Shown here in pieces: positions 48,701 to 63,700 of a stretch of 64,000 bases of DNA (position 1 is its first letter; each line of letters opens with the position of its first letter). Origin of the DNA: Protonemura montana (taxonomy: Eukaryota; Arthropoda; Insecta; Plecoptera; Nemouridae); the NCBI GenBank assembly GCA_947568835.1, contig OX387605.1, forward strand, positions 19,100,418-19,164,417, given 5' to 3'. Position numbers and translations under genes: made by a program. The notes under the pieces were generated by a model, which searched no databases, was not told the origin of the DNA, and was given only the letters and a program-made list of their open reading frames with translations.

Positions 48701-51700
48701 TACTTTCTCGAGATAATTCCTTCTGCACTTGTCACATGGACGGATGGCGGTGCCTACCTTTACAAATATAGCGCATTGTAAAAGGGAAAAAAATTGCGTT
48801 TTCATAGAATAATAATGGCTTGTTGAACTTGTCGGTAGCAGATCTTAAATGCGCATTGCAATACTAGAATTGCTCGTGTTGTACAACTTATGGACATAGC
48901 CAAATTATGTCTGAAACGATATTACTCATCAATCTCACGTTGCCGTTCAGTTATTCTCAATCATTAGTCTAAATATGGTGCTTGATTATCCATTAGAATT
49001 GCCTACAGCTATATAAAAAACCTGCGTATGGCTTAAATATAACTTAAGCGACGAGTAGATTTAGCAAAATCTAAAGGACTACGAGACTTGATTTCGGTTG
49101 GCCACTAAGCCCATTTAATACGATCTAATTCCGGGCAAAGCAGCGGCAGACAAATCTGGGTCCGACCCCGAACTAATCTCTTGACCGCGAATTTTGGGTG
49201 AGCAGGAAGTTTCGCGCCTACGGGCCAGCCAGCATATCACACAAACGGGTGGGAGGACGAAGCCCCGATGCAATGGCAACACTCAAGTCTGAAGAGAGAG
49301 AGACCACGCCTAACGTGTATCCTATCGAATGACGACCTGTCCGCATTTTTTTGGCTACTCATTAAAAACTCATACATATTCATAACGCGGTGCTGCACCT
49401 CCCGCCAAAAAAAGTCCCACGGAATAACCGAAAAACTGAACTCATCGCAGATGATGTGTAATCATGGCGCGGCTTGAATTTCGGCATGTGAAAAAAACGT
49501 TTGCTTCGTGTCATGTTACTTAAAGTCAGAGAGAGAGTAACGCCTCATGTTTGAACGTAATCAATCTCCATGGTCTTAAGTCTCAGGTCAAATTAATACC
49601 AGTCTGCTAGTTCGACAGGTTGAATTAGACTATTTATTTATTTATTAATTAATCGACACTAAAGTTGTGCTGCACCAATGGCTTTCGGTGCACCTGCAGA
49701 GTCGGCGTATTATGATTGGAGATAACCGCGAGGATTTGGTAATTTGACATGTTGTGAGTTTGCATAATATCTGCATTGGTCACCTTTATTTGAGCGACGA
49801 GCTAATCCTTTGCCAGACATGTCGAATTAGCCAACATGGTACGCAGGTAACACGGTGTTTATGGTGATTTTATCGAGGCTGGATTGAAGAAGATCCAATG
49901 CCCATATTAGAAAACATACCCATAAAATCGCCTGCAAACGAGTTTGGAAGGAAATTTACATCAAAAATGCATCGAATGCATTTTAGGATCATAACTTTGT
50001 CGATTGTCTGCAGAAGAGTAATAAAAAAAAAACTTTCGGAACAAATTGGATAGAAATGCAAAAAAACGAATCGTATATTTTATAAAGTTCATTCACTCAA
50101 GTCAATCGACTAATTCCTTGATATGATTAATTTAATTGACTTGCCCATTGGCAGTAGATGGCGCTAATCACAATTTTCTAGTTTTTACTAGCAACAAACC
50201 GAGAATAAGTTGTAACATTTCTTTACATCGGACACCGTTGAACCCCGCAGGTTTTGCGAGCGTAAGATTTGCGAGCTACCTTCTCGCAAACACGCTAAGG
50301 GAGACCTCGCGAGAACGGCAAAAAGCGAAAAAACCACCAAGCGAAGCACTTATTTTACAACTCGCCACGGCGCGCAATTTCATCGCAGACATTTCGGCGG
50401 GGGCATAAAATGTGATTAAATAATAAAACTTTTATTTCGCAAGTAATTAAAAACGAGTTCCGCGCACGTTTCGGTTTAACCACAGAGGAACACGGGTCGC
50501 GAACTCGATAAAAAATATTTTGTGCACCTGATTTCTCGATCTGGAGATTAAAATAACGTTTTTTACGAAGGCGAAGCTAACAGCAATGGCGTTTCATAAA
50601 AATAGCGATAGTGAGCAGGTGAATTCTGAAGACTACGAAGCCACAGAGTATAATTCACATTGAATACGGAAGGCCTTACACTCAAATGCTAATTCATGAT
50701 TTCTAACTCAGAAAAAAAAAACATATTCACACCAAGACCAACAGCTCGTGTTTCCCCCATAACACGGAATCATCGTAAAAGGCGTCGATCAATCATTTCC
50801 CGCGTAATGATCGCATCGCGCAACCTGCACAATATTCAAATCTGTTGTGCCTTGAATTCACAGTCATTCCAAGGCACATAACGCTCCCCCCAGCCCAACG
50901 CAGCATCACATTGATTGCGTGAGACTAATAACAGAAGAAGCAAGAGGCGATTTTTTTCAAAAATGTATGCCCCGAGAAGGATGTACGTCGAGCCCCGTGC
51001 GATGTCCGTCAAGCGCCCATCACGCTCACGAAGAACCCAGCGCATGCACGCGTCTCATTTATATTTTCAACATTTTTTTCCATAGTATTTCTCATCATCT
51101 CCACCGTTCAGACGCCGTTCAGCAGTTTTTCTACCGGTCTATCTCCGATCGCGCTCATATACAAAACATGCACGAGGTGTACGATTGTTGTACGTGGATA
51201 AAATCGAAATATCCATTGCCCACGATTCAATAAACTTGTAATTATACTGTCTCTGAAGCGCCTGCTGGGCGGCAATAAAGAAGAGATGAGCGGCTAATTG
51301 CTCAGCCATGCGGCCCCGGCCTCCGATTTGCCTTTAGTGCAACGGGCGGTGTTTTCATCCGTACGCGCGTGATTAGATTGGTAAATCGCGCATGCCTAGG
51401 CCAACATGGAGCTGCGAACTCACGTATTTGGATACTGGGAAAGGTCTGTCACTCGTAAATATTAAGGGAAATCTCAAAAAGGGAAAGTGCATTTAAAAAA
51501 AAATCATTAATTATATGTTGCTGGAATACATAACCATTGCGAATACACTTACAACGCCAAACAATCTGTCCATCATTCCGATTAAAAAAACAGTTTTTTC
51601 ATTGGCCTGTTATTCCTGGTGGAGGTGCCAGATTTTATTATTCGCGATCCCTAAGGAACTCCGCGGAATCAGAAGATCTAAAAATCGATTGGAGACTGAA

Positions 51701-54700
51701 CCGCAAGAATGTTTTTTGTGACCGCTAGATCCCCTCCCTGGGTCAGCGATTGTGAATAGTGTCTTTGCCTGGACATACTCTGGAGGTCGGCCACCCAAGG
51801 TGCGGGGGTGGCACAGCGGGGGCGGCTGGGGGCGGCGAGGCATGCAAAACACAAGCAACGACGGAGAGAGGATGTAAGCAAGACAGTCACAATACTGTTC
51901 GTGGACACGATTGACAACAGAATTCCATTAGTACACGACAATGAAATTTCAATTGATACGCATGATCTTTCCCCACACGCAGCCAGCTAATGGATCATTA
52001 CTGACCTGTCGTTACGCTTCAATAGGCTGTCGATTTCTTAAATGAAAACTTTATTACAAGCAATTAATGATCGAGTGTTAATTGAAACCCGCCATCCATC
52101 ATTGTACATTATAAATATTCATGTTCGGATATCTGCATTAAATATGATTACCAACGCAATTCGTTCTCACTTTGGAAAAATATTTCCATAAAAGTTCGTG
52201 ATTTGAATATAATGTTGCGTTCGACGTTGCGGTGGCCTTCAGGATATTTCTGTACCTTCGGTGTCCCATTCAGACACCGGCATTTGATCTTTGGACTAAC
52301 AGACTCGAGATAGAAACTGTAAACCTCCATTCTAAGTTTACTGGTGCTGGGTGCTAGGTCCGCAAGCCGGGTTTGCAAAAATGATGTCATCAGATCCCGA
52401 AAACTCTGTCCGAAGACATCTAGCGTTTCAACACGCAGAATGAATGTCCACATTTCGCGGATTTATGTCTTGTGCCTGCGGTTAGAGCGCCACGAAATAT
52501 CTATTGCGCATATGGAAAATGACATTTGCGAATGGCTTCCAGAAAATGCAAACATAAATCTCCGAGATAAAATAGCATGTGGGTACACAACACTGCGAGT
52601 GAATTGTACGCTGTGGCACAGTGGTGCTGCAAACTTATTGGATATCGAAAGCAATTTACAAAAGTAATAGCTTTTCCTTGAAACCATGCGCTGTGTAAAG
52701 ATGTGTTTACATAATGAGCTGTTTCTCTGGTTTACATTGATGTCCGCAACCCCCTTGATGGCTGATTTACTTCCTCTGCACTTTTGCCAAGAATATTTTC
52801 TAATAATTCCTACCGCATGGAAACCTAATTAAAAACATGGTGTTGACTCACGAAAGACACGCGTACATTGCGTAAACCAGATAGCAATGGGATGTATCTC
52901 GAAGCGACATGCAGCGCCCTTTTGAACTGTAATCACGTCTAATTATAAACGCCCGTCGAGCTATTCATTATTGGTCTGCGGGACTGTTAATCAAATGCGG
53001 CATATCGTTGTAGGACATTAGAGATGATGAATAAATAAACAATAGATGAGATATTTTTTGCTAACAACGCATGCGAACAGGAAAAAGGATGCGGATGACG
53101 CAGCAGCTTGCAATGCAATGCGTTTCTGGAAATTTTGATGACGAAATCCGCCGAGATCGATGACCATTTACTTGAAAAATGTAAATTAATCCGTTCGTTT
53201 GTGATCCGGCGACATTCCAGACGAACAAAAAAGGCGAATGGAGTCGAATAAAAATATTCGGACATAGCTATTCTTTTGACACGCGTGGAATGAGAATTGT
53301 CCAAGATTTCGAGTGAAGGTTCGCGGTAACTTTTCCCCCTAGAAAGACACTGGCGAGAAAGCTGACGGTGAAAACTCTAAAGCAGACGCCATTTCAAGTG
53401 CAGAACGCCTTCTCGACATCTGTTCGTACTTATTTACATCGAAGGTAATTAACAGATAATCTTCGTTTATTGGCTCCTTGCTTTCGAGCCTGGTCAACTA
53501 ATTGCAAAAACTGCATCAAGCAAAATGTAATCATTATAAAATTGTACGCTGAGCGGCGAACACGACAGCCAAAAAAGGCAAACATAAAACGGACCATGGG
53601 TGAGCTATCGGCCTGATTTACTTTCCGGCAAAGTTTTAAGGGTCAATCCATGCATTTAAATGCGACGGACGCGAAAGACTGCGCTTCAGAATTTCGCTTC
53701 TATATAGATAAAAGAGAAAAAAAAGTGAAGACGGAGAAATTAAGTTTATTGTCGTCTACTTTAAGACAAAGATTTGAAACCTACTGACCAATGATCCGAC
53801 AAACATGCAATGGAATACGTTTGTGCTCAATTTTGAGCATTTTTATGCATCCAAGCTCAGTGGCAAATAAAATGCATAGTAGGCATATATGGAAATCACA
53901 AAAGATAATATTCTTATCGTTTCTACAAACATGCAAACCTTCAGCGATTCACCTCCATCCGTGATCGTCGAGAAGAGCGAACATTTCATTTAAAAATAAC
54001 GCTAAGAAAACACGATTACTGCAAATTGAATTATTAAAATGCGAAGCGGTGAGTAATGTTTGCTGTCAGCCACGACTCTATGACATTGCATGTGCAACTG
54101 CACTCTGATGATGATTAGATGATGATTATACAAATGCCGGATAACATGTACACATCCAGCCGGTCAAGCGGTCATCAAGTCGATTGATGCTAAGATCATA
54201 AGTCCCCATAAATTATAATATCAGTGCACTCTAAGACAACAACAATCGCGTACTCGTGATCACCTTACACTCGTTCCCCGTATTAGGAAACGCGGCAATC
54301 GCCGCAAATGCGAATGACTTTTGCCCCCGAGTGTATATGCTTCCAAGATGTATTATAGTCATAACTGCATCTTCGCGGCATACATAAGAGCACCTTTGGT
54401 GACCTCACATTACGGGCCGAAAAAATTGCATGTATCTAGCTGTTTTATTATAATATTTGCATAAAATAATTATTAGCTCGCTTCGGTGAGCATAGAGTTG
54501 ACACTCTGGCTCATGCGTGAATGCCACCTCTGAAAACGTCTGTGATAAATGAGAGATAACGTGCTCAGGGGCATCTTGACACGCTGGTTAACTGTCGCCA
54601 AGTTTCCCTTTGGCAGTCTTGTGCTAAAACCCCTCCAGCAGAGATGAATAATATTTAAAAAAAATGGAGAGAAACATTTATCACTTAAAATTCAAGCGTT

Positions 54701-57700
54701 TAAGATCTAAGCGATGACTTGTCGAGTTAGTCATGCAAATGGATTATCACCAGAGTTTTTTTTTTTATTCTTACCTTGACTGTTTGACTCTTGAGTGGTT
54801 TATCAGGATCGGGAATGTATTCCAAAGTGATGCCGTAGAATTGTCCCTTGTTAATATACGTTATTCGGTCGTCTTCCCTCCTCTGGCTGGTCGATATTGG
54901 TGTCTCCAAATTGTATTTGAATCCGTATTGTGAGTATCTGGAACGAATAAATCACCAATTGTCAAGACAACATGTACAGCGAGGCAATGCGCTCACGACG
55001 TAGCAAAATGTTAAGTTTCAAGACGAATGGGCCAAAAGAAAAAGGAACCAGAGCCCCGTGACATTTCACCGACCCGTGGGTTCGGGACAAGGCGATTTCA
55101 ACGCACGACTTGACAAAGTTATGTACGCCGACAACTCTAATCTGCACGTGAAAAGACAGTGGACTTATTTAGGTGTGGTCAAAAATAAGTGCAAATGTCT
55201 AGCGCTGTGGCCATGGTGTAGATTGCTAATCAAAAATCAGTTCTGTGCGGAGTTTAACGAATGAAGCGGACGACGGCGTACACGAGAGAGCTCCGTTTTA
55301 ATTGGGCGAATGCATCCTTTTTCGGCGCCGAAAATCAGGCTCGATTTGCAAACCAACCACACACAAGCTTTCTATTATCATCGATATACATACTCGTGAA
55401 TTTGGGCTCGGCACTTTTAGTTAATGCCAGTCTCACAAATCCATGTCAATTAAAATCTACGGTTCATTAGTTAAATTTAAATAGCATGTTAATTATTGAC
55501 AGATAGAATTTTCTTCTAGAACCGTCGTCACATAAGCATCCGGTGGATTATTAATTCGAAATGAAACTCGCGGTCTTTCGAGGCCTTTATATAATCATAT
55601 GCCGACGATTTATCGTGTAGATTTTTATAAAAATGCACTTAGCCAACGTCAAGATGCCCGCAAAGGGCATGTCGGCAGTTCTTTCTGGCCTAAGCATCGG
55701 CATTGCGTTCTCCAAAGACGCAGCTGTGATTGCGTTGGTCGGCGCACTTTTAGATGCGTTTTACTGCATTTCGCTGTTTTTACCCTCAGCCAGCTAACAT
55801 CCATCGCATTCTCAGATCGGTATATCGACACATGCCAATACGTGCGTGCTTGCGCAGCTCCGAGCCTATTCGGCAACAGACAACGCACAATTATTATTAG
55901 ATTATGAAGAATTGAAGAATTAACGGCGATAAATCAGCGGATGCATAATTGCAGATATTGTCCATTGGTTGAACCGTGTGGGGTCATACGCGGTCATCCG
56001 CGAGGATCTGGCGGCTAGAGTAAAATCAGTGCACGGACCGGAAGAGTCGATTACGTTCCAAGTCACCGCTTGCTAAGAACTCGCTTTTCCCGTTTCCTCG
56101 AGACGGCGGTGGCGGTGGTGGCGGCGGCGGCGAAAAAACAACGCGAAAAACTGTGCGCAGCGCAGCGACGGGCTCAATGTTGACAGATTTAGATCTAGCA
56201 CCGTGTTTAGACCTCATTTGGCAACAATTTATTGATTCGCGTGGAAATTTCTTGTGTTCGCCAGGTCGGATTTGCGGAGGCGTTTGTTAATTACCATGTA
56301 TCTTTCATTTGCACGAAAACTCAACGTAGCAATCAATCAAAGATTTTTTTTAGATCATTCCCAAGTCATAACCTCAAAAAAAAAAGAATGTATATAAATC
56401 TGAATGCAGAGTCTGTGAGGCTAGTGCTTTGTGTAAGATATTATGAACTCGTTCCGCTCAGTGCATCGCTAAAATATCTCTCGATCGCAATATAAACTTC
56501 GAGCTGACACATCGAACGTGTGATTAAATATATTTCCAATCGATAATCGATCAGGCCGCGCGTCCTATGTGAGCGGCTGCTCTAATGAAATATGGACGTC
56601 GTTATTATTTTGACCACTCCCTAAGCAACGATTTCGTCTTATTAAAATCAGAGTGATAAAAAAATGATAGTAGTTAACTGTGTTTGAACTAGTTTTGCCA
56701 GATCATCGACTCGCGCCGAGGTGTCTTGTGATGGGAAATTAGTTTCGAACGTCTCGTATTTATTTTACTAATTTCATTCAGAAGCTTCATTATGAAGTTG
56801 AGATCACCAAGATAAAAAAAAAAAAAAAAAAAAAAAAACGGAGCAGTGACCCGTTGGGATCGAGATAGTTAAGCTGCAAGCAAAACTTTCCATTCCGAAA
56901 AAAAAAAACTTATTCTTTGCCTGCGTTTTCCGATAGAATACACTTGCACAATTTTTTGGTCTTTACAAGGCAAAAAATAAACCACTGTATTGCTATATTA
57001 AGTAATAACTACATAATATTACTGGTATCGCACGCACTTTGAAATCCGCCTGCGCCTTTTGACGAACACCATTGAAATCCCCCCCAAAAAAAAACAATAC
57101 AAAAAAAACTTACACTTTCGATATTTGAATTTTGTCCGCGTCGTTTTGTCTACCGAAGTCGTGCCATGGTCTTGACCTCCCGCCGTTGCTGCCTTGACCC
57201 GGCGACTGACCCGCCGCTCTTTGGGCAGCGAGCGCCGCTGGGTCGCTCAGCATGGGCGCCTGACACAGGTCGGTGTAGTCAAAGTTCTGAAAGACAAGGC
57301 AACACATCACATCTGGTTAGTTACCACGCCGTCAGAAATACACACACACACATAGCTCTTAACACACAACGCACGTGTTTTCTTTTTGTCTCGTGCGGTG
57401 ATAACATTAATTTGTTAGAGCACATCAGACAAGAACACGAATTGATGTATGGTGTATCAGTTTTTTTTCATGCTCTGAAGTCGAGAGTTATTTCTTTCCT
57501 ATAACACTCCTGCATCGTTTAGGTCAAACACCTAGGATAACTTTAAATATTAGTTACAGGATAATTTCCATATCTTTAAGATTCCTGCAAATATCTGTGC
57601 GAGCAGAGATACACACGGTCAGAAAATTCCTAAAAAAACGGGTGTTTCAAGAAAGGGTGTGTCTTCGGTTGCTACTGTTATAAATTTTGATATTTTGAAA

Positions 57701-60700
57701 AACGTAGACAGGGTGAACTTTTTAAAAATATTTAAAATCTACTATGCCTAGATATTGGAGATATACATGCACAAAACTGTGAGTATTATTATTATTATTT
57801 GACATAGACTAGAATCTGCTATTAGAATCGAATTAATAAATTTGCAAAAATCGTCAAATCACAAGCTGTTGTATTAGGTGGTCGCATACCACAACTTTCT
57901 AATACATTTCTTATCTCTTTTAATAAATGCTATCTCTATGATGATAATATGAAGAACTGCATAAAGCTCGGTTCTGTCAACAACGTTTGCTGCCATTCCG
58001 ACCAACAAACGCATCGACATCATTTCAAAGACACCTGCATCCATGTTGTGCGAACCGCGTTTTTCGCAAGAGATTTCGAACGCAATGGCCATCGGGTCAA
58101 CGATTATATGCTGCTCAGGTGTGGGTTTCTCATCACGTACTCGACATGCAGTGTGATGAATTATGGGTATTATTACAGTAATCTTTTAAGTCGAGACGTA
58201 TACACATCGGACGACCCGCATCACCTTGTATAAATTTAATAAAATATTATGCGAATGCGTCGCGATGGTGCAGATAGCAAACGTTTACCGCACAACGAGT
58301 TCGCGGGGGCGTTTTTTTTATGTCCGTTCGATTCGGTGTGGTCAAAAGTAAGGGGGGTAGGTACGTGACGTACTCGGATCGTAATCTTTGATGCGAGACC
58401 GCCGCGCGTACATATCGAATTACCCGCCGCCTCGGTGCATTGGTCTTATAGACATACTGCGTGTTCAGATTGAAGTCATTGCAGTTGAGACTTTTGTGCA
58501 TATTGATTATTGTTTGATGCATAAGTATGATCGTTAGTGTTGTGACGATGACCGTACCTTAGTTTTGTTTATGGTCAGTGTTGTTTGGATTGCCGATCTT
58601 GTGGAGATAAATGTTATAAAACGGTGATTTTAATATACTACATCTTATAACAGATTTAACAAAACTTTGAGATTGAAAATGTAAGATTTTCATGTTTGTA
58701 TGTATGTTTTTTTTTCGTCTTATATTTACTAAATCCTAGTGTACTAATTGCAAGTCTCGCCGTAAAAGCAAAGCTTCTCATTATCCCATTATCTCGTTCA
58801 AAACGTTTCATAAAATGATTTATATTACCTGTAATTTCGTCCTGAAAATATCTACATTCGAAATTCTCAAATCGATTTTAATGGCATACACTTACGAAGA
58901 TGTTTTCCTTTTTTTTTTATTAACTCAGAAGTTGGAAAAAATAAAATTCTAGAGTAAAAAATACGGTGAATCACGCACAAAGTTATCTGCATATAAATTC
59001 AGTGTCCACAAAAAGCTATCGTGAAGAAAAGAATCTACGGTTTGAGATAAAGAAACTAATAAGTGACCAGAACACGAAGCCATGCAAAAATTCTGAAATT
59101 AATTTTAAGCATCTAATTCTGATGCATGACACGTTACGCGGTGATGAACACGAAAATGAATCGACATTTTGATAATCGAACAAGACGCAATTTCATTGGT
59201 TACAACCAGCCAGGCTTACTGCGTCTCATCCACAGCCTCCTAAATTGATTGTCGAGACCTTCAACACAGCCACCTTAACTGGGATTGATTTAATAAATTC
59301 CTGACAATATAATACAAGCCATTCGGACGGTTTAATTGCGGTTCATGGGCCAGTATCTAATTACCAATTAGGATGTTAATATGAGCTTTCTAAAACAAGG
59401 TTGGGTACAGTGCGATAACGCATCTTGCAGCAAAAGGAAACTGGTTTAAAATGATATTCTTATTATTTTTATTGTTTTGAAGAAAGTTAATGGACAAGGT
59501 ACAGGCCTATAAGATGTTCACATTTGAAATGTTGCTTTTTAAAGTTTTAAAATCAAATGGCAAATTACGATTTTGATCCTACAACTGCGTATTATATATT
59601 CGTTTTATTGGACCCGAAACATTTTTTAAACACATTTGAAAACGAGTGCGTCAAATTTTTGAATAACCAACAAAACCCGGCACTTCCACCGCAAATCAAA
59701 CGTTCTCCCGAAGTTGATGTTTAACGCGTTAGAGCCAGACGCAATGAATAAGGGGACATAAGACCCCTCATAATTTACCACTTTCCTCTCTGTCAACCAG
59801 TGATTTTGTTTAAAATTATTTTTGGAGAATTTCTATTCTGCATTTGTTGCCTTTTCATATGTTGCATATGTTATGGCATTTCAGATTAAAAAATAAATAA
59901 AAAAATTTGTTTTCACTCTAATACAGAGCCCTTGACGATCAATTTTGTGCATTTCTCGACAACGTCTTCCGTCGTTCTCTTATATCATCCAGTTTCACCT
60001 ATGGTACCACAATAACTGCAAAAGTCTCAAGAAAACGGTTTCTCTAAGATATATTGTTGCGGCAGCAGTAGAAGCTGCACCGTGCATGCGGGACTAGGAA
60101 TGTTACAGTGTAAAGGTTTAAGTGGGCAGCGGTGAGGTCATTTTGAAACCGTTATGGGGCCGATACGAAGAAAAGGGAGCTCACAAATCGCCTTTTTATT
60201 TATAGCTCAATCAGAAGAAATTAAAGTGGATAATATCGCGCGGCACCAGCCATTCGGTCAGCCAGAACGAAAATCTGGCAAAATCAAAATATATATATCC
60301 AATTTAGGCATATTAATAACTTAGCTATAGCAGGATATTTGGCATGATGAACTTTGAATCAGAAACCATCACATTTAATAACGCCACAAGGCAGCGCATA
60401 AACTTGTTGGTTTGTTTAATTGCCCCGAAATTGTATATCATTTTCGACAATTTAGCTACCGAGTTAATTCGCCGTGGACCGCAACGATTTAAAATAATTT
60501 TATGGTTTTAATTTTTATGATAAATTATTTCGCCCGCGGTGCATAAAGATGTAAAGTATCGTAGAAAAAGCTGATATCGTTTCTCACACATTAGAAATTT
60601 GGAGGTGTGCATGAATAACTGATTGACTTGGCATAGATTAAGTGACTGGTAGCTTCCACGTGTATTACATGAGATACCGCAAATGTAGCCCGCATCCGTC

Positions 60701-63700
60701 TTAGTTTAACTTAACCCCTATAAAATACCTCCCTTCTAATGGCATTAAAAAAAAAACTATAATCAGAGTCAGCTGTGAACAGGTGAAGAACACGTTTTCC
60801 AAAAGACGATCCTCTCCATTGAAGAACGAGCCTCCATGGTCTGTCCATTTGCAGACATCATGGCCTAAGCATAGCTTAACCCGAGCTACCACATAAAGTC
60901 TAAACCATTGGTGCTAAGAAAAACCAGAGACGAAAACCAAAATAAAAATGAATAATGTAACGATAATTATTTGTGTGCGTGATCGAGTTAGTTGAAAATA
61001 ACTGACGCATCTGCTTTTAGTGTGAGTAAAGAAATGGTTATTCTTGTTAATTAAAATTAACCGTTTCTGAATGGGCTAAATTGTGCGGCGCACACCGTGG
61101 ATATAATTGGTAGGTGAAGCAACAAAGACAAATGATGTTGATTGCTGCAGCCGTGTTTGTTTATCTTGAAAGGTGGCTGGTTAATTATCACTGTTAGGAC
61201 ACGCTGTTTTCGACGCGGGATACGTTTTGGCATCGCCTCCATGCAGGAGCGTGTACCATAGGGATATGTTGTGGAATCTGATTTAAATTTCAAACAGTTG
61301 CAATGCGTGGGTTATTTTATTATTAGTCGGGGTTCGAGTCCCCGTTTGGGCATCAATTTTTGAGACCTACTAGTGTTCCTAATAATGGGATACGTTGTCT
61401 TATAACACGATGATACTGAAGGTTTTCCATTTGTGTACCTATACTGCAATTTATCTCAAGATGACGGGAGATGCGCGCATATGCTTCTAGACTTCAGTTT
61501 AGTGTCGGTTTTTCAGTGGCAAGTTAAGTAATTAACAGACCGTTAACAGACAAAAACATATGAGATTGACTGTGGCCAGAAAAATAACAAATTAACCGAC
61601 TGTTAAGTTCTTAACGAAACTGAAAAACTGGGACTAAAATTATGGGTTTTAGACTCATGTCAACTTTATCTAACATTGTAATAGTTTTGAAAATAAAACT
61701 AATTAAAAACCGAGGGTTTGCAATGCCAAGTACCTACTTTTTTTCTAAATGCTTACTCAAATTTTCATTAAAACTCGAACAAATTCAGCCACGTGGGGTA
61801 TAACAGCATGGTCTGATACCTGCATGTGTGCATGCAGGTGAAATGAAATGGGGTATGGTGTAAGACTTTTCAGTGAAATTTTGCATGGAAAATCGTTGAA
61901 AATTGTACGAACTACCACGTGCTTTCATGTATGTGTGCGGATCTACGTGGTGGAGGTGCCGGCTCTGATTTCCAGAGATCCAAAACCCCGGTCATCGTCC
62001 GTGAAAATGAGAATCTTACGACCGAATTATTCACGCCGAGCCCCGTTGGAGCTGATATTATCGAGATATTAATTCGCGTATCGATTACCGTGCCGAATTT
62101 GCATATCGCAGACCTATGGGCGGAGAGATAGATTTAACTAGCGATAGATAACATAATCGATATTTCATATCAATTTATTCCATTTATATGATCACAACTA
62201 TCTTGACTGTAAAAAAAGATTGCTACAATCTCGACACAAAACTCGTGGTTTGATTAAACGATTATTTTATTGAGTTAGTGGCATAAATTATACCAAACAA
62301 ACAATGCACATCCGAACAGGTATCGAGTATTTGTTCATGGCATGACTATTTTTACACACACTTTTAAATTATTAACCATAAATTCTTAACTGCCTTAAAC
62401 GATTCCTACGTAATGAAACAAACTCCACATAAAATTGATTTGAAGACGACCGGTTGGCAACATAATTCTCCTTTAACGAATAAATTCATATCATAATCAT
62501 AACATCATTGCGAGAGCAGTGATTCTCCCGAACGACTGACTGCAGCGGTTTACGATTACACAGACAAGCATTACGTCCACAAACGCCAGAGTCAAAGGTT
62601 TTATTGACTTAATTTATGTGCCAATACCCACATAGATGATCTGGGCGATACCTGCACGCAGCACAGAGCGCGAGTGTACCTCACAGCGCGCATGAGCACT
62701 AAACCGGTCAGACTCGGCTCCTCCACCAAGCGAAAAATATCAGAACTGATTCCTTATTATTGAAATTTCGCGAGGCAAGTAGATCCGATTAGATCTTCAG
62801 CAAATTAAACCGCAAGAAAAGGCAACCATAAAACGCAAATTGTGCTCATGTCATGGCCCATTATAAATGCTAACAACAGTTTTGATAACTCCAAGTTATG
62901 ATATTGTTAAATGGGGGTTCCTAAGCCGGAAGCATGCTTCCTTGGCCACATCTTCGTGGTCGTTCGCAGCACTTCCTTAAAAGAGGGATGCGTACACTTT
63001 CGGCGGGACCATGAAAAGCACGGCGCATCCAACAGGTCCTTGTGAGGTACAGCACGCATCAAAAGCAATTGACTCACCTGTTGGTGTATCGCCGTCTGGT
63101 CTCTCGGCGTGATCGCGTCGGCGCCGATCCCGCTGTCCGGCGAAGGGAGATCCACTGTTAATCCAGCAGCCGTCGCCGCCGTCACACCCCCCTTGTTGTT
63201 GTGGTACGCCGTGCTCTGACGCACGTACCGCTCCATCAACGACGCCGTCGACGTCGCACCACCCCCGCCACCCGCACCCTCGGGGCTTTCAACATACGCG
63301 GGTATCTGTTGTCGCAGTTGGCTCGCGTACTGATCCGTCGTAATATAGTCACGATAATAATACGGATCGGAGGTAGTCGCGAACGTGCCCGTCGAACTGG
63401 CACCGCGCACGTTTGCAGAGGTCGTAATGTACCCGCCACCCGCACTCAGCCCGCCGCTGCCTTGCGACACGGACGTCGCGTACTGGGACACGTGCTCGTT
63501 GTACGGTATCGGCGACGGCGAGCCGCTGCCCCCATGGTGTTGAGCGTTGTTCATGGAGGCGAAAATTTGAGAACTATAAGCCATAGCAGGCTTGAGACCG
63601 TCGGCGGTGGCGATCAACTCGATGGGTCCGTTGCCGTCATTCAGCATAGACGACGTCGACGACGTGGGGGTGCCGTTGATTGAGCGACTCCCGTGTTGGG

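Larger units (their letters stand above)
54938..57113 (-). other. grh intron B-C (about 2.2 kb)
   Basis: It contains a (GGC)n-like tract at 56104-56132 and a run of 25 A at 56814-56838. No exon recognised. Confidence 0.45.
57287..63077 (-). other. grh intron A-B (about 5.8 kb)
   Basis: No exon recognised. It carries an isolated tRNA-like T-arm (61328-61352) and three of the four Grh-type motifs listed separately. Confidence 0.5.

Noticed and set aside
56814-56838. A25 as the tail of a processed pseudogene or retroposon
   Set aside because: No element body, gene similarity or target duplication is visible upstream.
61250-61352. A complete tRNA gene
   Set aside because: Only the T-arm and a tail are present; no D-arm, anticodon arm or pairing 5' acceptor strand.
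63201-63683. 160-codon Arg-rich ORF on the plus strand
   Set aside because: Antisense of the Gly/Ser-rich grh exon A; its composition is a mirror of that exon.
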